Source: Adiantum capillus-veneris
Taxonomy: Eukaryota; Streptophyta; Polypodiopsida; Polypodiales; Pteridaceae
Direction: 5' to 3'
DNA: 58,000 nt
NCBI GenBank assembly: GCA_014529385.2
Contig: CM043959.1
Coordinates: 53,457,253 to 53,515,252 of the forward strand
Positions 39,131 through 51,809 of the stretch are shown one piece after another. Made by a program: the position numbers and the translations under genes. The notes beneath the pieces were generated by a model. It was not told the origin of the DNA, ran no database searches, and saw only the letters and a program-made list of their open reading frames with translations. Each line of letters starts with the position of its first letter. Positions within the stretch are counted from its first letter, which is position 1.

Positions 39131-42100
39131 TATGAAAGCAAAACCTCACAACTAAACATTGTTGTGAACAAAAAAGGTCACTAAGCACTCATGGGATGGC
39201 TTCATTGCTATGCACTCATCCAGTAGTTGATAGGCCAGCATAGAAGCAACCATTCCTTCATGTACTAACTAGAGCAAGATTAGACAACAAAAAAAGCAAG
39301 ATAGATAATGGTGGAAATGAACCTTGTGGACTCCTTGCTTGCATGAGTACACTAAAGCATCAGCCAAAGTGAGTCTGCCTTCGGCATCTGTATTGTTAAC
39401 CTAATTCAGATGAAAAAAAATATTAATTACTTTCATAACATTTTGTACTAAATCTTGGCGTGAAATGTGCTTCTTCATACCTCTATGGTTTTACCATTTG
39501 AAGCTGTTAGTATGTCTCCAGGCCTCATGCCTGTGCCGCTTACCATGTTTTCACAAGCAGCAACAACAAAGTGTACCTTCATTACAGCACTACAAACACA
39601 TGAGCTCAAGCTTATATCCTAACAACCCTGATTTCAAACAGTATACTTATGTTCAGTTGATAAAGCACTGAATGCAGAGACTGCCTACCTCAACTCCAAG
39701 AGGACGTATTGCTGCAATTGCTTTTGCAGCCCCCAAAGCAGCCCCAGCACCTCCCATGTCAAACTTCATCAACTCAATCATTGAGCCTGCCCCAGCTTTC
39801 AGATTATAGCCACCACTGCAAAACATACAAGATGCTGCTTCAATCAAAAACATTAACTACTTATAATAAAATGCCTTTTAAAATTATCTATCCATGAAAA
39901 ATCCTTCAAGCTTTGAATCACATAGCAAGTAAAAGTCCCTTAAAGCATAGAACAGAACAAGGTATAATACAATGTGGTGATATTGGCCTAATCAGCGGAC
40001 ATATTGTGCACGCTAGAGAAATGTTTGCAATACTTTGGTTCACACATTTAACATGGCCGAGTGAACCCTTTCATGTGACGTGAGTTCAGCACTGACAATT
40101 GTGGCTACATACATAAGTCGAGGGACTTTAGTTTTCTCACTTACTACTATCATGATTGGCCATAGATTGGCCAGCTATAATCTTGTACCATAGTTACCGT
40201 GGAACGCCACCCCAAGGGCAGGAAATGCCGGATCGGCGTTCCGGCAGGGGAGGGGGGGTGGGGGGGTACATGGCACGGAACAGGCCAGATGTTCCGCAGA
40301 GGCATTTGATACCGGAATGGTTGGGAATGGGCAGATTTTCAGATTTGGGTGATTTGTCTTGTGAACCTTCCCCTTATTAAATGTCCCTTCCCCTACCCCT
40401 TACCTTCACAATGCACACAAGCTTTCAAGGGCCAAAGCCCAAGCTCTACCCTCTCGAGTCTCGACTCTCAAGCTCTAGCCTCTTTCAAGCTTTCAAGTCT
40501 AGACTCTACAAGGCTAAAAGCTCTCCCCCTCTCTCTCACAACTTTCAAGCTCTCTCTCCCCTCTCAAGCTCTCAAGTCTACACGACACACGTTTGCCATA
40601 GTAAGGCTGAACGGTCTTCAAATCAAGTATTTTGTGAGTGTTAAAGAGTCAAAGGACTCTGATACTACTTCTATTCAATCACACAGAGCTTAAAATTGCA
40701 TTATTTGCATGTTTTTATGCCTCCCGTTCCGCGCCGTTCCCGTTCCGGACCCCTCCCCATTCTCTCGTTCCACAAGGATCCCGTGCCCGTTCCGGTTCCG
40801 TGTTCCACGTAACTTTGACTTACACAATATAGACAACTACCAACAAGAGGCTACAAAGCTCTGCAGAATAGAATGCCAGAATGGAGGCACCACACACACA
40901 CACACACACACACCCTTTTTTCCCTTTCTATATATAAGGGAGCAGCAAAAATGCCCGACCCACATAGATAAAAACCCTCAACCAAAAATCCAAGAAAATA
41001 TGAAAAACTGGGAAGAAATAGGGTGCCCAGCAAAAGGCCACAAGTGGCTGGCCGACCATATTTGGAACATCCCATCACATGCCTAGAATCTAGAAAGCCC
41101 TCACAAGGCCGAGCACAGCCACAAAGAAACCCTCACAAGATCTAAACAGGGAAACCAAGGAGATGACCTCCAAAACCCCTACAGTTTTACCATGCATCCA
41201 GTTTATCATATCAAAGTCAAGGCTACCAGAAGGAATAGCAGACACGACCGCACGAGTGTCCTATCAAAGGGTAGCTATCACGTGCACATCTGTCATTCCC
41301 TGTATCGGATACTCGCGTCTGAAACACGGAACAGGGATCCGTAACGGGATATTAGGATGGGAACGGGGAACGAGGACCTGAATGGACATTCCCTGTAACT
41401 ATGATGTGTACGTGGACAAGTTGTTTCTACATGTAGGGTTTAGGTAGCCTAGGAAGTGTTATGGCAACCTTGTAAGCCTCTGCGCAGGCCATGCATGTCC
41501 AAGCACTTAGAGTAGTTACATACCCTCTGATTGCACAACCCAGGATCATTAGCATCATGATACAGTACCTAGCATGAGCATTTTCCACCGCATGGTTCCA
41601 GTTTCCGACCTCGCGTGTGAAACACCTCTTAAAGTCATTTTATTAAAAGTGACTTTTGGAATTCTTTTTTGTAAGTTTGTTGGGAAGCTTGCCCTACCCA
41701 ACATCCATTTCCTATAAATGAAGACCTAGCGCTACAGAAGAAGGCACAAGAGGCATGGACAAAGGGAGGCAGGCACCACAGCAGATAGGCAGCACCTCAC
41801 CAGGAGCCCTAGCGTTTCTCAAGAAGAAGACCAGCATTTTTGCACCAGCAAACCAGCGTTTTCAGATTTCAGCCTTAGCCTCGCGAGAACCCATACTCCC
41901 ATTGCAGATCCTCGCCGCATCAACACACCTACAGTCAAATCAACCTAGCATTTTTAGTTCTAGCCAGATCAGCCTAGCGTTTTGCAGATTCAGCCCAGCA
42001 GCCTACCGTTTTTGCTTTTCAGCCCTTAGCCACGTCAGATCCGACCCGATTCAGTAGCAAATCCTTGCCACAAGTGCCATCTTGTTGCAAATCTGCCAGT

Positions 42101-45100
42101 AGACATTTTTCAGCCCAAAACAGCCCTAGCGTTTTGCAGTTTTCAATCAAACCAGTCAACGTTTTTGCATTCAACCCTTGCTCGACTCGGGTTGCAGATC
42201 AGCCTTGTAGCGGTGCAACAGTTGCAGATCCATAGCAGAGCATCTAGCGTTTTCAGTTTTTAGCCTTAATGCCATCGTCGTCATCGACATCGTCATCGTC
42301 ATCACAGATCCCTATCTTGACAACGACACCTTCGTCACCATCGTCATAGATGCCGGACTTGACGACAACACCTTCGTCATCGTCACAGTCTCCATCGTCG
42401 TCATCGACATAGTCATCATCAAGTCCCACAGCATCTAGAAGCATTGTACCAGACTTTGTGCAATCTAAAGCAAATACCTCTCTAGCAATAGAGAGGAGGG
42501 CCCTTGGAGGGGGGGTTTGGGACCCCATCTGGTGTCGTGTCTTCTCTCTTTCTCTCTCTAGCACTCTCACTCACTGCATTCCACTCTTGTGTTTGTTCAT
42601 TGCACATTTGATGAGCGCGAAGGGGTGTGTGCAAAAGAAAGAGCACGCGAAGGAGTGAAGGGTGTGCACCTTAGAGAGGGGCGAGTGCAAGCAGAGTGGA
42701 GGGCGCTAGCAGAAACGAAGAGGGAGAGAGAGAGAGAGCGCTACTCGATGGCTGGGGGAATAAGTGAGTGAGTATAAATAAACTCACATTCCCTTTATTA
42801 AAATGTATAGGACCAATGTAAAGTTAGCCAAAGGTTAATAACCTTTAAACTATACACAAAAGGGGACCATTTGGGCCTTTAACCCAACAACCTCCCACTT
42901 AAAAGGCATAAATGGTACCTTTAAGCTCCGTGACTCCCACCATCTCTATGCATAGATGATGTTGTGCTTTGGATAAGCACTTAGTGAGAGCATCTGCTGG
43001 ATTTTGTGATGTATGGACTTTAACCAATGTAATAAGGCCATCCTCAAGCACTTCTCGAATGAAGTGATACCGCACATCAATATGCTTTGTGCGTGCATGA
43101 AACATGGCATTCTTTGCCAGATATGGCACTCTGGCTATCACAACCAAGCATAAGTGCCTTGGCAGGCAAACCAAACTCACTGCATAAGCGTGCTAACTAA
43201 ATGGCTTCTTTGGAAGCCTCAGTGGCTAAAATATATTCAGCCTCTGTAGTAGACAATGCAACGATCTTTTGCAATCCAGAACACCATGAAACAGCGCCTC
43301 CCGCAAGAGTAAACACATAGCCACTTGTGGATTTCCGTGTATCTACATCACCAGCCATGTCAGAGTCACAAAATCCCTTCAACTCCAATGGTCACTTACC
43401 ATAGCAAAGGCATTTGTTTTTAGTCCCTTTCAAGTACCTCATAATGGACTCCACTGCATCCCAATGCAACCTGCCTGGATTAGCCATAAATCGGCTCACA
43501 GCTCCCACTGCATGGGCTATGTCAGGCCTAGTAGCAACCATAGCATACATAAGTGAGCCACAAGCTGAAGCGTAAGGCACACTTTGCATGTCATTGGCTT
43601 CTTTCTTTGACTTGGGACAATCATCCTTGGAGATCTTGACATATGGCTGTAATGGCACACCAAGAGCCTTTGCTTCAACCATGTTAAATCTGTCCAACAC
43701 CTTGTCAATGTACTTTTCTTGCGACAAATACAATAGGCGCTTGTCTCTTTGCCTTGTAACACGCATTCCAAGTATATGTTCAGTTGCCCCAAGGTCTTTC
43801 ATTGAAAATGCAGATTTCAGTTGTCCTTTAAGAGCATCAACAATGCTTCTTTTCTTTGCAACTATCAACATATCATCAACATAGAGCACAAGTATGATAG
43901 GGCTGCCATCCTCATCACGTTTGGTATACAAACAATGGTCTGCATGGCTTCTTTTGTAACCATGTTTAAGCATGAAGCGATCAAACTTCTTGTACCATTG
44001 TCTACATGATTGTTTCAGCCCCTACAAGCTTCTATTGAGCATACATACCAAATGTTCCTTGCCAGGAATAACAAAACCCTCGGGTTGCTTCATGTAAAGC
44101 TCTTCTTCCACATCACCATGTAAGAAAGTAGTATGTACATCCATTTGGTCCATTTCCAAATCAAGAGCAGTCACTATGGCAAACAAAACACGCAAAGTGG
44201 TCATCTTCACAACAGGAGAGAACACTTCCTGAAAGTCTATGCCCTTGGTTTGAACATATCCCTTTGCAACTAGCCTTGCCTTATACTTGGGTTTTGCATC
44301 AACTGTCTTGATTTTATACACCTTTGTTAGGAATAGCCTTCCTTCCTTTGGGCAATTCCACCAAATCCCAAGTATGATTAGCATGCAAAGCTTTAATCTC
44401 TTCCTGCATAGCAAGCTCACACTTGTCGTTGTGCTCACATGTCTTTGCCTCTTTATACGTGAGAGGCTCTCCCTCATCTGTCAACATAATGTAATGCAAC
44501 GAGGGATCATATCTACTCACAAGCCGTCTTTGATGAGTAGACCACCTCAGCCAATGATCCTCATTATCCGGCAATGGGTTTACATCAGGTGGCATGATAA
44601 AATCATCTACAATGGGCTGATGTACATCATTTTCAGCACCATTTTCAGCAATGTTTCGTGGCTGCAAATGCCCTTCAGGAGCCTCAATTTGTTGCCCAAC
44701 ATCATCTGGCTCAAACACCACTGAATCATCTACATTTTCAGCCATATGTGGTGCATCTTGAGGGTCAAAAGTAGGCCTAACAGGTGGCTGGTCATGCTGA
44801 AATTTGACCCTTTTATGGTCATGCTTTGAGACACAATTGTTTTGAAGCAGCCTTGCCTCATTAAAAACAACATCTCGGCTGCGTACAACCCTTTTGAGCT
44901 GAGGTAACCAAATCTTGTAACCCATTTCGCCTTCTTCACCATATCCCATGAACAGGCCTTTAATAGACTTTGCATCTAGTTTACTCCTTAACTCAGGTCT
45001 AACATGCACAAAGGCCTCGCAACCAAAAATGCGTAAGTGATCATATGAAGCAGGCTTGCCAGACCAAACCTCTTCAGGGATGTCACCTTTCAAAGACATG

Positions 45101-47344
45101 TGAGGGGATCGATTGCATATATGCACTGCAGTTTTCAAAGCTTCTTCCCAAATCCATGAGAGAGATTAGTTGTGGACAGCATGCATCTCACCCTCTCACA
45201 AAGTGTCCTATTGAATTTTTCAATCACACCATTAGAAGAGGGACAAGCCTGAATCCTGTAACTGTGACAAAATATCTGCGAACAACGACAAGTGTTGCAA
45301 CGCTCTTGGACTCATCTAGTTGCATGCCGACAAGTTTTCGCATCAAATGCACTTGGTTGACAGGCGTTGTATTCTCATACATTCCCTTTAACTTCTCCCA
45401 CACATCAAAAGCACTTGTGAGACCTTTCACATCAATGACTGTCTCATCGGTCATTGCCATTTTAATGTATGTAATTGCCTTCCTGTTCAGGCTAACCCAT
45501 GCTTCATCCGTCATATTCTGTGGCTTTACCTGTTCAAGTGGCCCTTAACAATCCTTAAGAAATAGGATTCCTTGGATCCTGTCTTTCCAAAGGTCGAAAC
45601 CTGTTCCATTGAACCTACTAATCTCGAAGAGATTCTTCACATCCCAAGAAGATGAGGCCATATTTGCACGAATAAGAGGGCTACTACGCTGAATTTTTGG
45701 GCAAAATGCCTAAAAACCGGAGTATAGCCTCACATAGGTGTGCACTACAGCTCCAAATAGTCACAGGAACAATTTGGGGCAAAATAGGTGGATTTAAACA
45801 CAAAAAACAATTTCTGAAATTTATGCGCAGGAAATTTCAGCGAGCGAATTCGTACTTAAAAACAACAATTTTAGTTGTTTTTAGCCTAACAAAACATACA
45901 TAAGGCTAATGCACAGCCTTTAGAAGCATGTATGAGCAAAAGCCCCAATTTGTAGCACCAAATTGCACGAAATTGAGCCATAGATGGTCATACATAGCCA
46001 AAACTTGTCAAACATGCGTAGATTGCATCAATTTGCACTTTCCCCAATGTAGTCGCATCATAAAAACACTTGCAAAAACCTGCGTAAATCTGAAATTTGC
46101 TGAAAACACCTGTTTTTCGGCAATTTCAGTGTTTTCGGGTAACGGGGACTTAGCAAAGATGTTCCCACACCTTAATACTGTAACAAACTGTTGACGTATC
46201 AAAGCCTAAAGAATGGAGTCAACGTACAGATGTGGTCGAGAGGCCTAAACCCTAATGTCTACCAAAAACCCTAACTGTTGAAACCCTAATGCTGTTGAAA
46301 CCCTAATGCTGGAAACCCTAACCCTGAAACCTGCAAACCCTAATTCTGAAAACCCTAACCCTAAAACCTACAAACCCTAATTTCTGCCAAAAACCCTAAC
46401 CCTAACCCTAAGGCAGCAGACAAATTCCGAAAATTGTGCTGACATGATGAATGACAGGCTGTACGGATTTCCGCGTTTTGCGCTGGCTGATGACGTGGCA
46501 GGCTGTACAGATTTCCATAAATTGCGCTCGCAGCTTTTTGGCTTTGCTTTTGAACCAGAAGCTTTTGAGTTTTAAAGGCTTTTTACTATAACTGCTTTTC
46601 AGGCCAAGGGCCTTTAAATATGAGGCTAGGGCTCATTCTCTAGCATGCTTCAATACGAAGGTGCAGAGTCTGGAGTACAGGCTTGTACTGTGTTGATGCA
46701 ATATAAAGAAATACCAAAAGGGGCGCCAAGATTTGGGGCCAATACTCTCTGGGGTGGAATTCCGCCACTCCTTGTCGCGTGCCGTCTCTCTCTCTCCATT
46801 TCAGTTCAATTGTTATTTGAAGTGCTTAAAGTTGTTCAATCTGTTCTTTTCTATTGGCACATGGTGCCTGTCACAAATTCCGCCACTCCGTGTCGCGTGC
46901 CATCTCTCTCTCTCTCCATTTCAGTTCAGTTGTTATTTGAAGTGCTTAAAGTTGTTCAGTCTGTTCTTTTCTATTGGCACGTGGTGCCCGTCTTGTGACG
47001 AATACATCATTTGCAAAACCTGTATTTTGCTGTCATAACCTATAATTTGCTGATTTTGACCTAATTTCAGCTTGTTTTAGGTCAACTTGGCTTGCCGGGA
47101 GCTCTCTAGTGTCCGGGGACGAGTCCTTTGGCGATGAAATTGCAAAATCTCGCGTGAAAGTTGACCTCCTTGGCTGAAAATCAGCGTTTGCAGGTTTGGG
47201 AGCAAACCCCCATTGGGCTCTGATACGAGTTAATGAGCGCGAAGCGGTGTGTGCAAGTGAAAGAGCATGCGAAGGAGTGCAGGGTGTGCACCTTGGAGAG
47301 GGGCGAGTGCAAGCAGAGTAGAGGGCGCTAGCAGAACGAAGAGG

Positions 47345-47380
<36 letters not shown>

Positions 47381-50300
47381 TACTCGATGGCTGGGGGAAT
47401 AAGTGAGTGAGTTAAAATGAACTCACATTCCCTTTATTGAAATGTATAGAACCAATTTAAAGTTAGTGGGCCAAGTTCACATGCCAAGTTCAATGTGAAC
47501 TTGGCCAAAGGTTAATAACCTTTAAACTATACACAAAAGGGAGCCATTTGGGCCTTTAACCCAACAACATTCTCTCATTAAGTCAAGGAAGGCTCTCCCT
47601 TCCCGTCAATAAAAGGAACCTTGAGCACTTACTGTTCACTCATCCTGAGCCATACACAATTATTCACTTCCGCTGCAATGTGATTGCTATGTCTTGGGAC
47701 TACCATCGCCGCTAGAGGAACACAATCTGTCCGAGAGTTTATGGATGATGCTGCAAACGACTACGACCTTATGGAAGGAATCTAACCCTAGCAGGTTTCA
47801 AGATAGAAAGTAAGTCGACTTTTTGAGCTCGACTGATGTTGAGATTGCTTTTTAAGTTTGAATTTTTGTTTGAGAATCTATTTGAGAACTTGTTTGGTGA
47901 TCCTTTTTGGAATTTGTTTGGTGTCTGTTTTCAACCTGTCTTGGTGCGGATTTGAACTATTTGACTCTAATTTAAATATGAAAGCGTGAAGCAGAAGGTA
48001 CCAGTAGGTGCGCGTCGCGATGTAGTGTAGGATTGGGGCAAACCAAACCTCCCACTCAAAGGCATAAATGACACCTTTAAGTTAACCAACTCCCACCAAT
48101 TGTATGCAATGCTCATGTTGAGCCTTAGCAAGACTCTTGGTGAGAACATCTGCAGGGTTATCCTCTGTATGGATCTTAGTCAAGGTGACTAGACCATCCT
48201 CCAATACTTGACGTATGAAGTGGTACCGCGCATCTATGTGTTTGGTACGCGCATGAAACATGGCATTTTTGGCTAAGTAGACAGCACTCTGGCTATCACA
48301 ACCCAACACGGGTGTATAAGCAAGCATGCCAAGTTCTTTTGCAAGTCTGCCTAACCAAATGGTCTCCTTTGAAGCCTCTGTGGCTGAAATATATTCAACC
48401 TCAGTAGTACTCAATGCCACAATTTTTTGCAACCTAGAACACCAAGAGACTGCACCACCAGCAATGGCAAATACATATCCATTGGTAGATTTCCTAGTAT
48501 CCATGTCACCTGCCATGTCTGCATCACCATATCCCTGCAACTTTAAGTCACTTTTTCCATAACAAATACACTTTGATTGTTTACCTTTCAAATATCTCAA
48601 AATGCATTTGACAGCTTCCCAATGCACTTTGCCAAGATTCGACATGTATCGACTAACAACTCCCACTGCATAAGCAATGTCGGGACAAGTTGCGACCATA
48701 GTATACATAAGAGAACCACAACCTGATGCATATGGGATTTCCTTCATTGCTTTCAATACCACCTCATCTTTTGGGCAATCTGCTTTGCTAAGCTTAGTGT
48801 ATGGAGGTAAAGGTACTCCAATAGGCTTAGCATCCATATTAAACCTGTCAAGTACTTTTGCAATGTACCTTTCTTGAGATAAAAACAGCAATTTCAGCTC
48901 TCTCTTTTAATACGCATGCCCAAATTATGCTCTGCATCACCCAAATCCTTCATAGCAAATGTTGAATTTAGCTTACATTTCAGAGCATCAAGACTAGTCT
49001 TATGTTTCCCGGCAAGCAGCATGTCATCAACATAGAGAACAAGAATGATGGGACTACCATCTTCATCCCTTTTCGTATATAAACAATGATCTGCATGGCT
49101 GCGTTTAAAGCTTTGAGACAGCATAAAAGTGTCAAACTTCTTATACCGCTGCCGTGATGATTGTCTCAAACCATACAAAGCCCTTTTCAGTTTGCATACA
49201 AGTTCTACAAAACCTTCAGGTTGTTTCATGTATATGTCCTCTTCAATGTCACCATACAAAAACGTTGTCTTTACATCCATTTGATTCAATTCGAAATCAA
49301 GCACTGATGTCGATGCAAGTTGAGAAACTACGATGCAACGAGTATCTAGGTTGTCGACGACGGCGTCGATGAGATTGACATACTAACTGATGTACGGGAT
49401 CTACTATGGTCTGGCTGCTGAAAAACGCTGAAGTTGCTGTGGATTGGGCTACTGAAAAATGATGTTTCAAGTTGTCCAAAAAACGTTGTTTTGCTGAGTC
49501 ATGGAATCACTGGAATGCTGCCTTGAATTGCTGATATGTTGGCTGAAAGAACGCTGCAATGCACGGGCTGAAATCGCTGATCTGAAGGCTCACTAACGCT
49601 GGTCCTGCATGCTGAAAAACGCTGATCTGCAATGCTGCAAACGATGGCCAAAGGCTAATGAAAAACGTTGGCTCTTGCTTGAGGAAAACGCCAGGTCTTC
49701 AATGGTTCTTGCTTGAGAAGTTGCATGTTGAGCAAGTGCTCCTGCTGTCTCTTCTGCCAAAAAGTGCTAGCGCTAGGTTTCTATATATACAAACTTAGTA
49801 AATTTGCCCTACCTAGTTTCCAACAAAAGTCACTTAATAAATAAGTGAAAAATGTCAAAAATAGGGAAAATAGGTTTAATGCACTGGAAAATGATCCTGA
49901 TGGAATCTGATGAAATCTAATGATCATGTTGTGTGCAACCAGAGAATATGCATCTCCTCTAACTGTCTAGACATGCACGGTCTGCGAACAGACTCACAAA
50001 AGTGCCAGAACACTTCCTAATCTAACTGAACTGAACCCATGTCATGAAGTAGCTTGTCCACGTACACATAGGGTTAGATGTGCACGTGACAATTTGACAA
50101 AGGTTTTGCCTTGCATAAGCCTTAAGAAGTTTATAACCAACAAATCTCACCTATAGAGGGGAGAGCAGAGCTAGCGATCTCATCTAGTTGCAGGTAGCAC
50201 CCAAATCAACTGCATTGAGTGCTCCCATTGCTGCCCATCATCGGTATTATCGAGGTCTGCATTTCCAACCCTTCATTCCTCTCACATCGGGAGTGCAAAT

Positions 50301-50523
50301 CAGCCCCAGACCTACCCTTAGTGGCCATCTGCAACCCCACATGGAGAAGGTGCATCAAATCAGCCACGGAGATGCTTCACCTTGAAGAGTTACCGCGGTT
50401 ACATTCCCCATTCAAGTCAGTAGAGTTTGCAATTCAGATATTCAAAAGTAAATACCATGTCAACAACGGTGTGGAGGGCCCTTGAGAGGGTTGGTTGAGA
50501 CCCCACCAGGTGTCATTTTCCTC

Positions 50524-50578
<55 letters not shown>

Positions 50579-51738
50579 ACGTCTCTACCTCTCTCTCTCA
50601 TTCCCTCTCTTCAAGGAAACCCTCTCTTCAGAGAAATAAAAGAAACCATCATTCATGCTAAGAAGCAATCATTAACGCAAGGAAAGAGTCAAGATTTGTG
50701 GAAGTGTAAAACCTAGATCTTCACCATTTCAAGTCCGTTGCACCTAACAAGAGACTACCCTTAGGAGCAGAGAACCAACACATGGAGGATCCATACAGAG
50801 GCAGATCGCTACTTTTTACAGAGGGACTACTCAAGATGGCCTACCACAGGTTACCCAGTCACACCCTCATTGGGGCATTCTCCTTGATCGTGCCATCCAG
50901 CTTGGCCGCTCATGACACCCGATGATGCGAGGATCTTCACACCGTAGACAATATCACATTGGAGGCTACGGAGTAACATTAAGCGACATCGAGCACAACC
51001 CACCCCCCCCCCCCCGCCCAAAGAGCTGACCATGGAGGACATTGAGGCCATATGGCAAAGACCCATGAGAGAGTTCATGGGATGATCACCATTCCCTACT
51101 TTCCCCACTGTGCACCTCATTAGCCCTCATGTGATTGTACCCCTCCATATGTTTTGAGCCGATGTACTATGTGATGATGAGGATGTAGGCTAGGCTTACA
51201 TACCTACCCACTCCAGGTACCCTCATTCATTTTTATTTTTATTTTTATTTTTTATCTTTATGATCCCCTGACACTATACTAGAGTCACACATGGATGTAA
51301 CCTTTTGGTCTCATACGTCGTTTTGGCCTTTTCAAGATATATACCTTCATAAGTTCAAAATAGTTTGAACTCACGAAATATAAGAGAGGATAAAACACTC
51401 ATAAAACTACAAAAGCAAGGGACACCAAAAAAAAAAACTAAATTCCTTCTACTAAACAAACTAGATAAAACAAAACATTACTAACTTACAAGTTTTTAAA
51501 AAAGGTACACGCAAAAGTTGAAGTAGCTTAGTTGGCTAAAACTTGAAACAAGTACTCAACTTTAAACCGAAAAGGATAAGACTCTCAAAGACTTAATCCT
51601 AGAAATCAAACTCCACACAGCAACTTCTAAAGGAACAAATTCTTAAGTCCTAATGTAAGCTAAATACTAGAAAAGAATACTTCTACAAACCTACGAAGAA
51701 GAGGCTTTTGAAGACGTTAATATAACATTTCATTTTCA

Positions 51739-51809
<71 letters not shown>

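Larger units (their letters stand above)
46179..47000 (+). repeat. Solo LTR of the element D family inside Copia-3
   Basis: Begins TGTAACAAACTG and ends CTTGTGACG, with aatac on both sides (46174-46178, 47001-47005). Copia-2 has a single aatac at the matching place near 31855. At 822 bp it is longer than its relatives because of a CCCTAA-rich stretch and a 118-bp duplication. Plus orientation, no internal region. Confidence 0.92.
42609..47566 (-). mobile_element. Ty1/copia retrotransposon Copia-3, internally deleted, with nested solo LTR
   Basis: LTRs at 47231-47566 (5') and 42609-42889 (3'), acatt duplications at 42604-42608 and 47567-47571. The primer site is degenerate (TCGTATCAGAGC). Reverse transcriptase, RNase H and the integrase C-terminal part are present. 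At about 45240 the sequence jumps from integrase to gag, so the protease and most of the integrase are lost. A solo LTR of the element D family sits at 46179-47000. Confidence 0.94.

Noticed and set aside
42253-42570. Asp-rich minus-strand frame
   Set aside because: It is the reverse reading of a CATCGTCGTC simple repeat in family F. No gene features surround it.
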